Numbered from the stretch's first letter, positions 15,939 through 26,600 are shown. The stretch is DNA of 64,000 nt from Liberiplasma sp046541015 (GCA_046541015.1 JBKHEA010000003.1:1-64000); one strand, 5' to 3'. Numbers and translations: made by a program. The notes: generated by a model from the sequence alone, not told the origin.

Positions 15939-16907
15939 TCACAACTTGATAATCGCGCCACCCCAAGTTAATCCTGCGCCAAACGCAACCGTCGCAAAAA
16001 GATCACCTTTTTTTAAATGACCTTTTGAGATGGCTTCATCAATAGCTAAAGGAACACTTGCGGCACTCGTATTACCATAATTTTCAATATTTAAATACAT
16101 TTTTTCTAAGGGATAGTTTAATACTCTTGAAGCTTTATCTATAATGCGTTTATTAGCTTGGTGGGCAACAATCATCGTTAAATCATCTAACTGAAGGTTG
16201 GTTCGTGATAACAACTCTAAAATGGTGTTGGGTAAAACGGTTGTGGCAAATTTAAAGACTTCTGCGCCTTGCATGGTTATAAATGGAAGTTTTGTCATGG
16301 GGGTTTTAAAATCCTTTTTAAGCGGATACCCTTCCATTCTTAAAAGCCCTTCTGTATCTCCTTTTGAATAGGTTACGATATCTTTAACAAAAGGTTCTTC
16401 GCTTGCTGTAATAACCATAGCGCCTGCAGCATCTGCGAATAAAACACAAGTATTGCGATCTTCAAAATCCGTGTATTTAGTTAGTGTTTCTGCACCAACA
16501 ATGAGTGCGGTTTTATAGGCATTGCTTTTGATCATTTTATCCGCAATATTTAAAGCATAGATAAACCCTGTACATGCAGCGTTTACATCAAATGCTGTAA
16601 TCGCTTCTAAATCGAGTTTTCGTTGTAATAAATTAGCTACCCCAGGAAATGGAAAATCAGGTGTAACCGTTGCAACAATAATCAAATCGATTTCATCTTT
16701 ACTGATTTGGGCATTTTCAATCGCTTTTAACGCTGCTTGAAAGGCTAAATCAGAGGTATTTTCTTCTAAAGCGATATGACGTTTTTTTATCCCGGTTCGA
16801 CTGGTAATCCATTCATCTGATGTATCGACAATTTTTTCTAAATCTTGATTAGTTAAAAAATCTTTTGGAACGTATGAGCCTGTTCCTAATACTTTGGTAT
16901 AACTCAC
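15939..16907 (-). CDS. fabH: 3-oxoacyl-ACP synthase III
   Basis: Starts fatty-acid synthesis by condensing an acyl-CoA with malonyl-ACP. The triad is visible: Cys in NAACTGF, His in VAHQANKRI and Asn in YGNTSAAS. 322 aa. It begins with GTG at 16907 overlapping the accA TGA stop (GTGA), with AAGGAG eight bases upstream, so translation is coupled to accA. Confidence 0.96.
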   Translation of the reverse strand: MSYTKVLGTGSYVPKDFLTNQDLEKIVDTSDEWITSRTGIKKRHIALEENTSDLAFQAALKAIENAQISKDEIDLIIVATVTPDFPFPGVANLLQRKLDLEAITAFDVNAACTGFIYALNIADKMIKSNAYKTALIVGAETLTKYTDFEDRNTCVLFADAAGAMVITASEEPFVKDIVTYSKGDTEGLLRMEGYPLKKDFKTPMTKLPFITMQGAEVFKFATTVLPNTILELLSRTNLQLDDLTMIVAHQANKRIIDKASRVLNYPLEKMYLNIENYGNTSAASVPLAIDEAISKGHLKKGDLFATVAFGAGLTWGGAIIKL

Positions 16908-17860
16908 TTTACCACTCCTTTTAAGTGCTCATAGTTAAAGCGTTGGAAGAATCCAATGTTGCGATATTTAGTATAACGAGCGGTTTTTATATCGAATGTT
17001 GTCATGGTTTTAAACCCTTCTAACGTTTCTAAAAGTGTTTCTTTAACCGCGTTAAAGGTTGCATTTAAGTTGTGATGTGCACCACCTAGAGGTTCTTTTA
17101 TGATGCCATCGATGATGCCTAGTTCTTCTAAGTCATAGCTAGTTAATTTCATCACTTCAGCTGCTTCTTTTGCTTTTGATGCATCTTTCCACAAAATGCT
17201 TGCATAACCTTCAGGTGATAAAATCGAATAAATACTATTTTCTAGCATTAGTACTTTATTCCCCATACCTATAGCTAAAGCACCTCCAGAACCGCCCTCA
17301 CCAATGACTACTGCAATAATAGGGACACTTAAGTCACTCATCTCTGCTAAGTTTTTCGCGATGGCTTCTCCTTGGCCACGCTCTTCAGCACCAATACCAG
17401 GATAAGCACCTGGAGTATCGATAAAAGTAATAATCGGACGATTAAATTTTTCAGCTTGTTTCATAAGTCTTAAAGCTTTTCGGTATCCTTCTGGATGGGC
17501 CATCGCGAAATTACAAGCAATATTTTCTTCAGTATTATCACCTTTTTGTTGGGCAATAATTGTAATTGGTAATCCTTCAAGCAATGCAATTCCACCAATG
17601 ATTGCTTGGTCATCTTTATAGTTTCTATCGCCGTGAAGTTCTATAAAATCATCGAAGATATATTCAATAAATTTTCTAGCGTTTGGACGTTTTGGGTGTC
17701 TTGCAAGCAAGACTCTATCCCAACTTGTAAGTTTAGACATAGCTTCTTCTTTATAATCTTCAATGGTTTCTGTGATGGCTTCAATGGCTTTTTTATCATC
17801 TAATTGTCTTAATTCATCTTCTAAAGCTTTTAACTTCTTTTCTTTTTGTAAAATATCCAT
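16904..17860 (-). CDS. accA: Acetyl-CoA carboxylase carboxyltransferase subunit alpha
   Basis: With AccD moves the carboxyl group from biotin to acetyl-CoA. 318 aa with an N-terminal helical segment and the crotonase-like core (FIDTPGAYPGIGAEERGQG, GEGGSGGALAIGMGN). It follows accD without a gap. Its TGA stop confirms use of UGA as stop. Confidence 0.97.
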   Translation of the reverse strand: MDILQKEKKLKALEDELRQLDDKKAIEAITETIEDYKEEAMSKLTSWDRVLLARHPKRPNARKFIEYIFDDFIELHGDRNYKDDQAIIGGIALLEGLPITIIAQQKGDNTEENIACNFAMAHPEGYRKALRLMKQAEKFNRPIITFIDTPGAYPGIGAEERGQGEAIAKNLAEMSDLSVPIIAVVIGEGGSGGALAIGMGNKVLMLENSIYSILSPEGYASILWKDASKAKEAAEVMKLTSYDLEELGIIDGIIKEPLGGAHHNLNATFNAVKETLLETLEGFKTMTTFDIKTARYTKYRNIGFFQRFNYEHLKGVVK

Positions 17861-18748
17861 TTAAACACCTCTTTTATGCATGATTAAAAGTCGACTTAAC
17901 ATATCACGCATCTCATGGCGATGAACAACCTTATCAATCATGCCTTTATCTAGTAAAAATTCAGCACGTTGAAAATCTTCAGGTAATTTTTGTTTAATGG
18001 TTTGTTCAATCACTCTTGGTCCTGCAAACCCAATTAGTGCGCCTGGTTCTGCAAGAATAATGTCACCTAATGATGCAAAAGAAGCCGTTACGCCACCAGT
18101 TGTTGGGTCGGTTAATACGCTAATATATAATAGCCCTTGACGATGTAATTTTTTCACTGCACCACTCGTCTTTGCCATTTGCATTAAACTATAAATGCCT
18201 TCTTGCATGCGTGCCCCACCAGAGGCAATAAACAAGATTAAAGGGAGTTTTTTATATAATGCATATTCAATCGCTTTTGTAACTTTTTCTCCAACGACAC
18301 TTCCCATACTACCCATCATGAAGTAACTATCCATAACGCCTATAATACATGGCTCTTCTTTTATTTCAGCATAGCCATAGATAAAGGCTTCATCAAGATT
18401 TGTCTTTTTCTTATAGGCACCAATTTTATCTTCATAACCTTCTTGAAATAAAGGATTTAATGTAATATACCCGAAACCTTTTTCAACGAAGGTGTGGGGA
18501 TCTGCGGTCATCGAGATTCTATCTATGGCACGAATTCTAAAATGACTTTGACATTTTGGACAAACAAGCATATTATCTAGTGCTTCTTGTTGGGGGAATG
18601 TACTTTTACATTTTAGGCATTGTTCATATAATCCTTTTGGAACATCGGGTTGTTTATGTTGGCTTAAAGGTTTTTTTTGATATAAGTTCATACGACTTTT
18701 TAACGATTTTTTCTTCTCAAATGAGTACTTTAAGATATCACGTTTCAT
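17861..18748 (-). CDS. accD: Acetyl-CoA carboxylase carboxyltransferase subunit beta
   Basis: Partner of AccA. An N-terminal zinc ribbon (CLKC near residue 44 and CPKC near residue 63) is followed by the carboxyltransferase core with SGGARMQEGI and PTTGGVTASFA. 295 aa. The start at 18748 overlaps accC by 11 bases. The ~40 N-terminal basic residues before the zinc ribbon are slightly longer than usual. Confidence 0.97.
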   Translation of the reverse strand: MKRDILKYSFEKKKSLKSRMNLYQKKPLSQHKQPDVPKGLYEQCLKCKSTFPQQEALDNMLVCPKCQSHFRIRAIDRISMTADPHTFVEKGFGYITLNPLFQEGYEDKIGAYKKKTNLDEAFIYGYAEIKEEPCIIGVMDSYFMMGSMGSVVGEKVTKAIEYALYKKLPLILFIASGGARMQEGIYSLMQMAKTSGAVKKLHRQGLLYISVLTDPTTGGVTASFASLGDIILAEPGALIGFAGPRVIEQTIKQKLPEDFQRAEFLLDKGMIDKVVHRHEMRDMLSRLLIMHKRGV

Positions 18749-20090
18749 AATCTAGCAACTCCTTGAGTTCTTTTTCGATAAAGCTTGTATCAACTTCTCC
18801 TTTAACGTACTTTTCGTGCATTAAAATCATCATTAAGAAGGTTTGATTATTTGGTACACCTTCAATAATCAACTCTTCTAATGTTGCACGCATTTTTCTT
18901 ATTGCATCTAATCGACTATACCCATGGACAATGACTTTTCCAATCATGGAATCATAAAATGGGGGTATTTCATAATCCGTATAAATCATCGAATCAAAAC
19001 GAATCCCTAATCCACTAGGTACGTGTAACATATCGATTAACCCTGGACTTGGTCGAAAATCATGTTTAGGATCTTCAGCATTAATTCTAACTTCAATCGC
19101 ATGACCATTAAAGGTGATGTCTTCTTGTTTATACTTTAGGTGTCTTCCTGCGGCGATACGCAGTTGTTCTCTAACGATATCCACCCCTGTAATCATTTCA
19201 GTGACTGGATGTTCTACTTGGATTCTAGTATTCATTTCAATAAAGTAAAACGCATCATCCTTAACAATGAATTCAATAGTCCCTGCGTTTTCATATTGGA
19301 CGTATTCTGCGGCTTTTATCGCCGCTTCAAACATCGCTTCTTTCATTTTTAAAGGGAGCGCACTTGGCGCTTCTTCAACAACTTTTTGATTACGTCTTTG
19401 AATGCTACAATCTCTTTCACCTAAATGGATAATTGCCCCATATTTATCCGCTAATATTTGAACTTCAATATGTTTAGGATTTTCAATAAATTTTTCAATA
19501 TAAACGCCATCATGTTTAAAGGCTAAGGCAGCTTCTTGTTTTGCGCTATGATAAGCTTTATCAAAGGTTGCTTCTTCTTTTACGATACGCATCCCTTTTC
19601 CGCCACCACCAGCACTCGCTTTGATTAGTACTGGATAGCCAATCTCTTTAGCAATCTTTTTGCCTTCATCCAAACTAACTTCATGCGCACTACCTGGGAC
19701 TAGTGGTACTTTAGCTTCTTGCATAAGTTTTTTTGCCATCGCCTTATCACCCATCTTAGCGATAACTTCACTTTTTGGACCAACAAATATAATGCCACAT
19801 TCTTCACATAGTGCCGCAAATGATGCGTTTTCACTCAAAAAGCCGAAACCAGGATGAATGGCTTCCGCTCCAGTATTAATGGCTGCACTAATAATATTTT
19901 CCATATTTAAATAAGATGAAGCGGCTTTGTTATCACCAATGCATACTGCCTCATCAGCTAATTGTACATGAAGACTATCTTTATCTGCTTTGCTATAGAC
20001 TGCGACGGTTTCAATGCCCATTTGCTTACATGCTCTTATGATGCGAACCGCGATTTCACCACGATTGGCAATCAATACTTTATGAAGCAT
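18738..20090 (-). CDS. accC: Acetyl-CoA carboxylase, biotin carboxylase subunit
   Basis: ATP-dependent carboxylation of the biotin on AccB. ATP-grasp enzyme of 450 aa with the glycine-rich loop ASAGGGGKGMR, the ERDCSIQRRNQK motif and EMNTRIQVEHPVTE. It lies two bases after accB. Confidence 0.98.
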   Translation of the reverse strand: MLHKVLIANRGEIAVRIIRACKQMGIETVAVYSKADKDSLHVQLADEAVCIGDNKAASSYLNMENIISAAINTGAEAIHPGFGFLSENASFAALCEECGIIFVGPKSEVIAKMGDKAMAKKLMQEAKVPLVPGSAHEVSLDEGKKIAKEIGYPVLIKASAGGGGKGMRIVKEEATFDKAYHSAKQEAALAFKHDGVYIEKFIENPKHIEVQILADKYGAIIHLGERDCSIQRRNQKVVEEAPSALPLKMKEAMFEAAIKAAEYVQYENAGTIEFIVKDDAFYFIEMNTRIQVEHPVTEMITGVDIVREQLRIAAGRHLKYKQEDITFNGHAIEVRINAEDPKHDFRPSPGLIDMLHVPSGLGIRFDSMIYTDYEIPPFYDSMIGKVIVHGYSRLDAIRKMRATLEELIIEGVPNNQTFLMMILMHEKYVKGEVDTSFIEKELKELLDYET

Positions 20091-20092
20091 GA

Positions 20093-20524
20093 TTACTCAA
20101 TCTCCATAACGACTTGATCATACATAACCATATCGGAATTCTTAATATGAATGGCCATAATTTTACCGTCTTTTGGTGCTGTAATTTCATTCATAACTTT
20201 CATGGCTTCAATGATAAACAATGGATCACCTTTTTTAACAAGTTGCCCAATCCTTACATAAGGTGGTTGATCTGGGGCGGGTGACTCATAAAAGGTTCCA
20301 ACTAGTGGTGCTTTAATCGGTTCATAAGTCTTTTCGACTTTTTTAGGTTCAACAGAAACTTTTTTAGGTTCTTTTTCAACGTTTTCTTTTTCATGCACAA
20401 ACTCTTTAACAATCGTTTGCGCTTTTTCAAGTTCTATAGTAACTTCCCCTTTATCAAGTTTCATTCTAGATAAAGAAGAAGATTCGAATATTTTAATTAG
20501 TTCTTTTAACTCTTTATTAGTCAT
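20093..20524 (-). CDS. accB: Biotin carboxyl carrier protein
   Basis: 143 aa. A flexible charged N-terminal half leads to a C-terminal biotinyl domain with EAMKVMNE; the Lys at about residue 109 is the biotin attachment site. It is the substrate of the biotin ligase encoded just upstream of the operon (21078-21767). Confidence 0.97.
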   Translation of the reverse strand: MTNKELKELIKIFESSSLSRMKLDKGEVTIELEKAQTIVKEFVHEKENVEKEPKKVSVEPKKVEKTYEPIKAPLVGTFYESPAPDQPPYVRIGQLVKKGDPLFIIEAMKVMNEITAPKDGKIMAIHIKNSDMVMYDQVVMEIE

Positions 20525-20566
20525 GCTTTAATCCTCCTAATGAAGGGCTTGTGTAAAGAAATCTCT

Positions 20567-20791
20567 TTACACAGCTCCCTCAATATATTTCACAATATCT
20601 TCTACCGTTTGCATAGATTGCGCTAACGAATCTTCTATTGTTACATCAAATTCATCTTCTAATGCCATAATGAGTTCTACAACATCTAAAGAATCTGCGT
20701 CTAAATCATCAATAATATTTGCTGAAAGGGTAATTTTTTCTTCATCAACCCCAAGTTCAGATGCAATAATCTTTTTAACTTTGTCAAACAT
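20567..20791 (-). CDS. acpP: Acyl carrier protein
   Basis: 74-aa acidic helical protein; Ser34 in DLDADSLDVVEL carries the phosphopantetheine arm. First gene of the operon, behind a consensus promoter, AAGGAGG and two candidate operators. The order acpP-accB-C-D-A-fabH-D-G-F-Z lacks the enoyl-ACP reductase gene (fabI/fabK) that usually sits beside fabD. Confidence 0.97.
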   Translation of the reverse strand: MFDKVKKIIASELGVDEEKITLSANIIDDLDADSLDVVELIMALEDEFDVTIEDSLAQSMQTVEDIVKYIEGAV

Positions 20792-20813
20792 GTATGTAAC
20801 CTCCTTTCAAGCC

Positions 20814-20842
20814 ATTATAAACATCTTTAATTTATGTGTCAA
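20814..20842 (-). promoter_or_regulatory. Promoter of the fatty-acid operon
   Basis: Perfect boxes: -35 TTGACA (20837-20842), 17-base spacer, -10 TATAAT (20814-20819). The ribosome binding site AAAGGAGG of acpP follows shortly. Confidence 0.9.
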
Positions 20843-20847
20843 CTTAT

Positions 20848-20876
20848 TTTGATATTCAAACATTTCGATATTCGAC
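20848..20876. promoter_or_regulatory. Tandem FabT-like operators upstream of acpP
   Basis: Two palindromes start 16 bp apart: TTTGA-TAT-TCAAA (20848-20860) and TTCGA-TAT-TCGA (20864-20875). The first matches the arm sequence and spacing of the streptococcal FabT box (TTTGA-3-TCAAA). Both lie just upstream of the -35. The regulator gene is not in this cluster. MarR-family control of fatty-acid synthesis is inferred. Confidence 0.55.
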
Positions 20877-20942
20877 ATATTTCTATCCGCACATATGAAT
20901 ATAGATAAATATGTATCGTAGTCCAGTGTGAATTGCTACAAT

Positions 20943-20985
20943 AAAAAATGCCATAAACCCTTTTACAAAGGTGTTTATGGCATTT
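20943..20985 (-). terminator. Terminator downstream of the biotin ligase gene
   Basis: Long stem AAATGCCATAAAC / GTTTATGGCATTT type (arms 20946-20960 and 20970-20985), followed by six T on minus. The rest of 20877-21077 holds no gene or RNA that I can recognise. Confidence 0.85.
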
Positions 20986-21077
20986 ACAATATAAAGTGAT
21001 TTTTGTGGATGATTCTACTAGTTAGTTTGCTAACTTATAACGCAAATAGTGTAAATTGTTATTTATAATTATTACAA

Positions 21078-21767
21078 TTATGTATTTAGGTCGAATTTCA
21101 GTTTTGTACATGGAACTTCTTTAGTTTTTTTGTGATCTGTAATAGTACATAGAAAATCATCGTTAAAATCTATTAGTTCGTATACGTTGTTATTTAGATG
21201 TACCGATTGATTCAAACTTACAGAATACGATTTAAACAAAGAAAATACCTTAGATTTATCAACCTTGTTAAAGTGGTCTATAAAATCATTAAGTATTTGA
21301 ATCTTATCATGTTTTTGATGAGTTTCTTGATGAATGGATGTCGCTTTTAAAGTTGCACCATCAAAACGTTCGTTAACGTTTAATCCTACTCCAACAATGT
21401 AATGAATGTGGGGGTGCATAACGACGGTTTCAATCAAAATCCCAGCAATTTTTTTATCTTGAACATAGATGTCATTGGGTAATTTTATTTTTGGGAATAG
21501 TCCATATTGACTTAATAATGAAGTTAAAGTAACGGTAGTTTGATACATTAGTTGATAAGAGTAATTCGGTAGATCCTTAATTAAGAATGAAAACAATAAG
21601 TTTTGAGCAGGCTTACTTTGCCACTGATTATCTCTTTGACCTCTGCCTTTAGTTTGAAAATTTGATTGAATGATAAATCCATTTGGTAAATCAGAAAGAT
21701 ATTTTCTGATGAAATCATTAGTTGAATCAATTGTATCAACTTGCATTAAAGAATTTTTATTAATCAT
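21078..21767 (-). CDS. birA: Biotin--[acetyl-CoA carboxylase] ligase, catalytic domain only
   Basis: Attaches biotin to AccB. The BirA catalytic motifs are present: STNDF, TKGRGQRDNQW (biotinyl-AMP loop), KLPNDIYVQDKKIAGILIE, and GVGLNVN. At 229 aa it has no N-terminal helix-turn-helix, so it cannot act as a BirA-type repressor. The small C-terminal domain is short. It sits right upstream of the operon that encodes its target. Confidence 0.9.
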   Translation of the reverse strand: MINKNSLMQVDTIDSTNDFIRKYLSDLPNGFIIQSNFQTKGRGQRDNQWQSKPAQNLLFSFLIKDLPNYSYQLMYQTTVTLTSLLSQYGLFPKIKLPNDIYVQDKKIAGILIETVVMHPHIHYIVGVGLNVNERFDGATLKATSIHQETHQKHDKIQILNDFIDHFNKVDKSKVFSLFKSYSVSLNQSVHLNNNVYELIDFNDDFLCTITDHKKTKEVPCTKLKFDLNT

Positions 21768-21811
21768 TTTATCACCAAACTAATCTTAGCTTGCTATATA
21801 CTTAATGTCAA

Positions 21812-21836
21812 ATAAAAAGGCGCTTGCGCGCCTTTA
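21812..21836 (-). terminator. Terminator of dps
   Basis: Perfect GC-rich stem AAAGGCGC / GCGCCTTT (21816-21823 and 21828-21835), four-base loop, TTTTTATT on minus. Confidence 0.9.
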
Positions 21837-21842
21837 AAAATG

Positions 21843-22280
21843 TTACTTGAGCATTTGGTTGATAAACCAAAGTTCTTTGTCATAACCTGCTACATACTCT
21901 TCAAAGATTGCAACAGTAACAAAATCACCGGTTTCGTCAGCTAAATTTCTGATTTCGATAGCTGCTTCTCTTAAACGAGTTACTTCATCTTTTACAATAA
22001 CCATGGTTTCGTCAATGTCATAATCACGATTTTCTAATTCTTTTACAGTAGTTGTTTCTAAATATGATTTTTGTGAAGCTAAAGGATATTCCCCTAACAT
22101 TTTAATGCGTTCTGCAACCTCATCATATTTTTCAAATAGATCATCATATAATTCTTCAAGATGTTCGTGAATTGGGACAAATCTTTCTCCCTTGACATTC
22201 CAATGTAAGTTATGAAGTTTTGTGTTTAATACAGCTAAATCAGCTACGTATTGATTTAATAATTTTACTAGTTTTGTCAT
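21843..22280 (-). CDS. dps: Dps-family ferritin-like DNA-protection protein
   Basis: 145-aa four-helix protein. The inter-subunit ferroxidase ligands of Dps are visible: LHNLHWNVKG (His and Trp) and LEELYDDLFEKYDEVAERI (Asp and Glu). It would oxidise and store iron with peroxide and shield DNA. It has its own promoter, a strong AAGGAGG and its own terminator. An operator-like inverted repeat overlaps the -10. Confidence 0.92.
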   Translation of the reverse strand: MTKLVKLLNQYVADLAVLNTKLHNLHWNVKGERFVPIHEHLEELYDDLFEKYDEVAERIKMLGEYPLASQKSYLETTTVKELENRDYDIDETMVIVKDEVTRLREAAIEIRNLADETGDFVTVAIFEEYVAGYDKELWFINQMLK

Positions 22281-22298
22281 ATTATTTCCTCCTTATTT

Positions 22299-22337
22299 TT
22301 ATACTTTAATTATAACATATGACAACTTATATTCAAG
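22299..22337 (-). promoter_or_regulatory. dps promoter with a PerR-like inverted repeat
   Basis: -10 TATAAT (22309-22314) with a TTGAAT -35 about 16 bases upstream. The 17-bp segment TTATACTT-T-AATTATAA (22299-22315) is an 8-1-8 imperfect palindrome overlapping the -10. It resembles the PerR box (TTATAAT-N-ATTATAA), and PerR commonly controls dps-type genes. Confidence 0.5.
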
Positions 22338-22350
22338 GTTAATGCATAGA

Positions 22351-22743
22351 TTATCTTTTTGATGCTTTTGCTTCTTTAATGGACTTTTTAAGCTCTTTTT
22401 CGGCGGTTAAAAAGTCAATCGTTCGACGTCTATTTTCTTCTAAACGTTCTTTTCTTACTTGATTTAAATGTTCCATCGCAGAGTCTTTGTTTAATCCAAC
22501 ATGCGCTTCTTGCGCAATGACGGTAACTAAATTATCTTGTTGTTCTAAAACGCCATTAATAATAACGGTGTATACAACTTGATCTGCTTTTACGAGTTTT
22601 AAATAGCCTACATCAATTGTACTTACAATAGGTGCATGGTTATTTAAGATCGCAAAATCACCGTTGTTTTTAGCGCTGACTACAATGTAGTCAACGTCTT
22701 CGTTGTATAAAACACCATTGGGATTAATTACTGTGAGTCTCAT
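22351..22743 (-). CDS. atpC: ATP synthase epsilon subunit
   Basis: Central-stalk subunit of F1. 130 aa with the N-terminal beta-sandwich (VINPNGVLYNEDVDY) and a C-terminal helical hairpin. Start ATG 22743 with AGGTGATTTG upstream; an in-frame TTG directly precedes the ATG, as in proS and rpiB. Last gene of the atp operon; no clear terminator follows it before the dps promoter. Confidence 0.94.
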   Translation of the reverse strand: MRLTVINPNGVLYNEDVDYIVVSAKNNGDFAILNNHAPIVSTIDVGYLKLVKADQVVYTVIINGVLEQQDNLVTVIAQEAHVGLNKDSAMEHLNQVRKERLEENRRRTIDFLTAEKELKKSIKEAKASKR

Positions 22744-22754
22744 CAAATCACCTT

Positions 22755-24176
<1,422 letters not shown>

Positions 24177-25067
24177 TTAGTTTACCGCGTTCGCGCCACC
24201 GATGATGTCTGTAAGTTCTATCGTTATGGCATCTTGTCTTGCACGGTTATAGTGAAGCTGTAAATCTTTGATAAGTTCTTTTGCGTTGTCTGTAGCACTT
24301 TTCATTGCGGTCATGCGCGATGCATGTTCACTTGCTTTTGATTCTAAGATCATTCCATATAATAAATTGACAACTACCATAGGAATTAAATTAGTTAAGA
24401 CAGACTGTGCACTTGGTTCATAATGGTAAATACTTTTTAATCCACTTGGTTTTTCTTCGGTAATATTTGATAAAAGGAAATTGTTGCGATTAAGCGGTAA
24501 AATGGTCTCGCTTTCAACACGTTGTGTAATGGTATTAACAAAGCGATTATAAAAGACATTTACTTGATCAAAGCTGCCTTTTAAGTAATCTTTAATAAAA
24601 TCATCAGTTAGTGATTGAAAATCTAGAAACTGAATATCATCTCTCACTTGGATGACCTCATCGTTATAGTTTTGATACCCTTTTCTTTTGACGAAACTAT
24701 ACGCTTTATAACCTAGGGTTGCAACGACAAACTCATCATTTGATTGATGATTTTTTTCAACGTGATAAGAAAATGCTTTAAAAACATTTGCATTATATGG
24801 TCCAGCAAGTCCACGATCACTAGAGACCAAGACATAAAGCGTCTTTTTCACTTCACGCGACTCTAACATCGCATGAGTTAGTGAGTGATCATTTTCCAAA
24901 ATACGAGCTAAAGAAGCCATTAAACGTTTTGTTAATGGTCTAAAATTGAGTATACTTCTTTCAGCTTTTTTAAGTTTCGATGCACTAACCATGTACATGG
25001 CTTTAGTAATTTGGCTAGTTTTTTGAGTAGCGTTTATTCGTTGTTTTATTTCTCGCATTGAGCCCAT
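24177..25067 (-). CDS. atpG: ATP synthase gamma subunit
   Basis: Rotor shaft of F1. 296 aa. N-terminal MREIKQRINATQKTSQITKAM and the C-terminal coiled-coil strand ending in RQDAITIELTDIIGGANA match the family. AGGAGG precedes ATG 25067. Confidence 0.97.
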   Translation of the reverse strand: MGSMREIKQRINATQKTSQITKAMYMVSASKLKKAERSILNFRPLTKRLMASLARILENDHSLTHAMLESREVKKTLYVLVSSDRGLAGPYNANVFKAFSYHVEKNHQSNDEFVVATLGYKAYSFVKRKGYQNYNDEVIQVRDDIQFLDFQSLTDDFIKDYLKGSFDQVNVFYNRFVNTITQRVESETILPLNRNNFLLSNITEEKPSGLKSIYHYEPSAQSVLTNLIPMVVVNLLYGMILESKASEHASRMTAMKSATDNAKELIKDLQLHYNRARQDAITIELTDIIGGANAVN

Positions 25068-25079
25068 AAAACTGCCTCC

Positions 25080-26588
25080 TTACGCAAATGTTTTTTTGAA
25101 TGATTCAATCACTTGATTGAGTGATGTCACCTCAGGTAATTGTTTAGTTTCTTTAATGGTATTTAAACAATCTTTACCTTCTTTATTGTTTTCAAAATAG
25201 TGGTGCAATTCTTCTTCAAAACGTTTGATATCTTCAGTCTTAACATCATCTAAATAGCCACTAGTAAGGGCATAAATTGAGATTACTTGTTTTTCAACAT
25301 CTAAGGTTTCATGAAGTCCTTGTTTAAGAATTTCAACTGTGCGTTTCCCGCGTTCTAGTTTTTTCTTTGTAGCATCATCTAAGTCAGAACCAAACTGAGT
25401 AAAGGCTTCAAGTTCACGGTAACTGGCTAAATCTAAACGTAAGGTTCCTGAAACTTTCTTGATCGCTTTAATTTGTGCAGCGCCTCCAACACGGGATACA
25501 CTTAGTCCTGCATTAATCGCTGGACGTACACCTGTATAAAAGAGATCACTTTGTAAGAATATTTGTCCATCTGTGATACTTATGACATTTGTTGGAATAT
25601 AGGCAGATATATCACCTGCTTGTGTTTCAATGATAGGTAGCGCTGTAATAGAACCTCCACCTAAATCATCGCTTAGTTTTGCAGCACGCTCTAATAATCT
25701 AGAGTGTAAGTAAAAGACATCTCCAGGATAGGCTTCTCTACCTGGTGGGCGTCTTAGTAATAAACTAAGTTCACGGTATGCGGTTGCATGTTTAGTTAAG
25801 TCATCATAAACAACTAAAACGCTTTTTCCACTAAACATAAACTCTTCAGCAATAGATACCCCTGCATATGGTGCTAAATATAAAAGGGGTGCTGGTTGTG
25901 AAGCACTCGCATTAACAATGATTGAATAATCCATTGCGCCATATTTTTTTAGTGTATTAATAACGCCTGCAACGGTGGATTCTTTTTGTCCAATGGCAAC
26001 ATAGATACAGATAACATCTTTACCTTTTTGGTTAATTATTGTATCAATCGCAATACTCGTTTTACCCGTTTGGCGATCACCGATAATTAACTCACGTTGT
26101 CCTCTACCAATAGGCACTAAAGCATCAAGTACTTTGATCCCTGTTTGAAGTGGTTCATCAACCGATTTACGGCTCATTACCCCTTGTGCTTTTTGTTCGA
26201 GTGGACGGGTTTTATTCGCTTTAATCTCACCAAGTCCATCAATCGCTTGTCCTAAAGGATTAACAGCACGACCAATTAACCCTTCTCCAACAGGAACTTC
26301 TAAAATGCGTCCGGTTGTTTTAACGGTATCGCCTTCTTTAATTTCTGTAGATTCATCTAAAATAATGGCACCTACATGATCTTTTTCTAAGTTTAAAGCC
26401 ATACCAAATACATGGTTAGGGAACTCTAGTAATTCGCCGCTCATCGCTTCTTCTAAACCATGAACAAGCGCGATACCATCCCCAACACTAATAACCGTTC
26501 CAACGCTTTCAGTTTTGATGTCTTTACTGTATTTTTTAATTTGTTCTTTTATAAGTGCACTGATTTCTACTGGATTTATTTTGCTCAT
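25080..26588 (-). CDS. atpA: ATP synthase alpha subunit
   Basis: Non-catalytic nucleotide-binding subunit of F1. Walker A GDRQTGKTSIAID, GRGQRELIIG, and PAINAGLSVSRVGGAAQ. 502 aa, full length. Confidence 0.98.
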   Translation of the reverse strand: MSKINPVEISALIKEQIKKYSKDIKTESVGTVISVGDGIALVHGLEEAMSGELLEFPNHVFGMALNLEKDHVGAIILDESTEIKEGDTVKTTGRILEVPVGEGLIGRAVNPLGQAIDGLGEIKANKTRPLEQKAQGVMSRKSVDEPLQTGIKVLDALVPIGRGQRELIIGDRQTGKTSIAIDTIINQKGKDVICIYVAIGQKESTVAGVINTLKKYGAMDYSIIVNASASQPAPLLYLAPYAGVSIAEEFMFSGKSVLVVYDDLTKHATAYRELSLLLRRPPGREAYPGDVFYLHSRLLERAAKLSDDLGGGSITALPIIETQAGDISAYIPTNVISITDGQIFLQSDLFYTGVRPAINAGLSVSRVGGAAQIKAIKKVSGTLRLDLASYRELEAFTQFGSDLDDATKKKLERGKRTVEILKQGLHETLDVEKQVISIYALTSGYLDDVKTEDIKRFEEELHHYFENNKEGKDCLNTIKETKQLPEVTSLNQVIESFKKTFA

Positions 26589-26600
26589 ACTTTCACCTGC

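Noticed and set aside
20877..21077. A gene or tRNA in the space between acpP and the biotin ligase gene
   Set aside because: Only a terminator is visible; there is no tRNA cloverleaf and no frame with a ribosome binding site.
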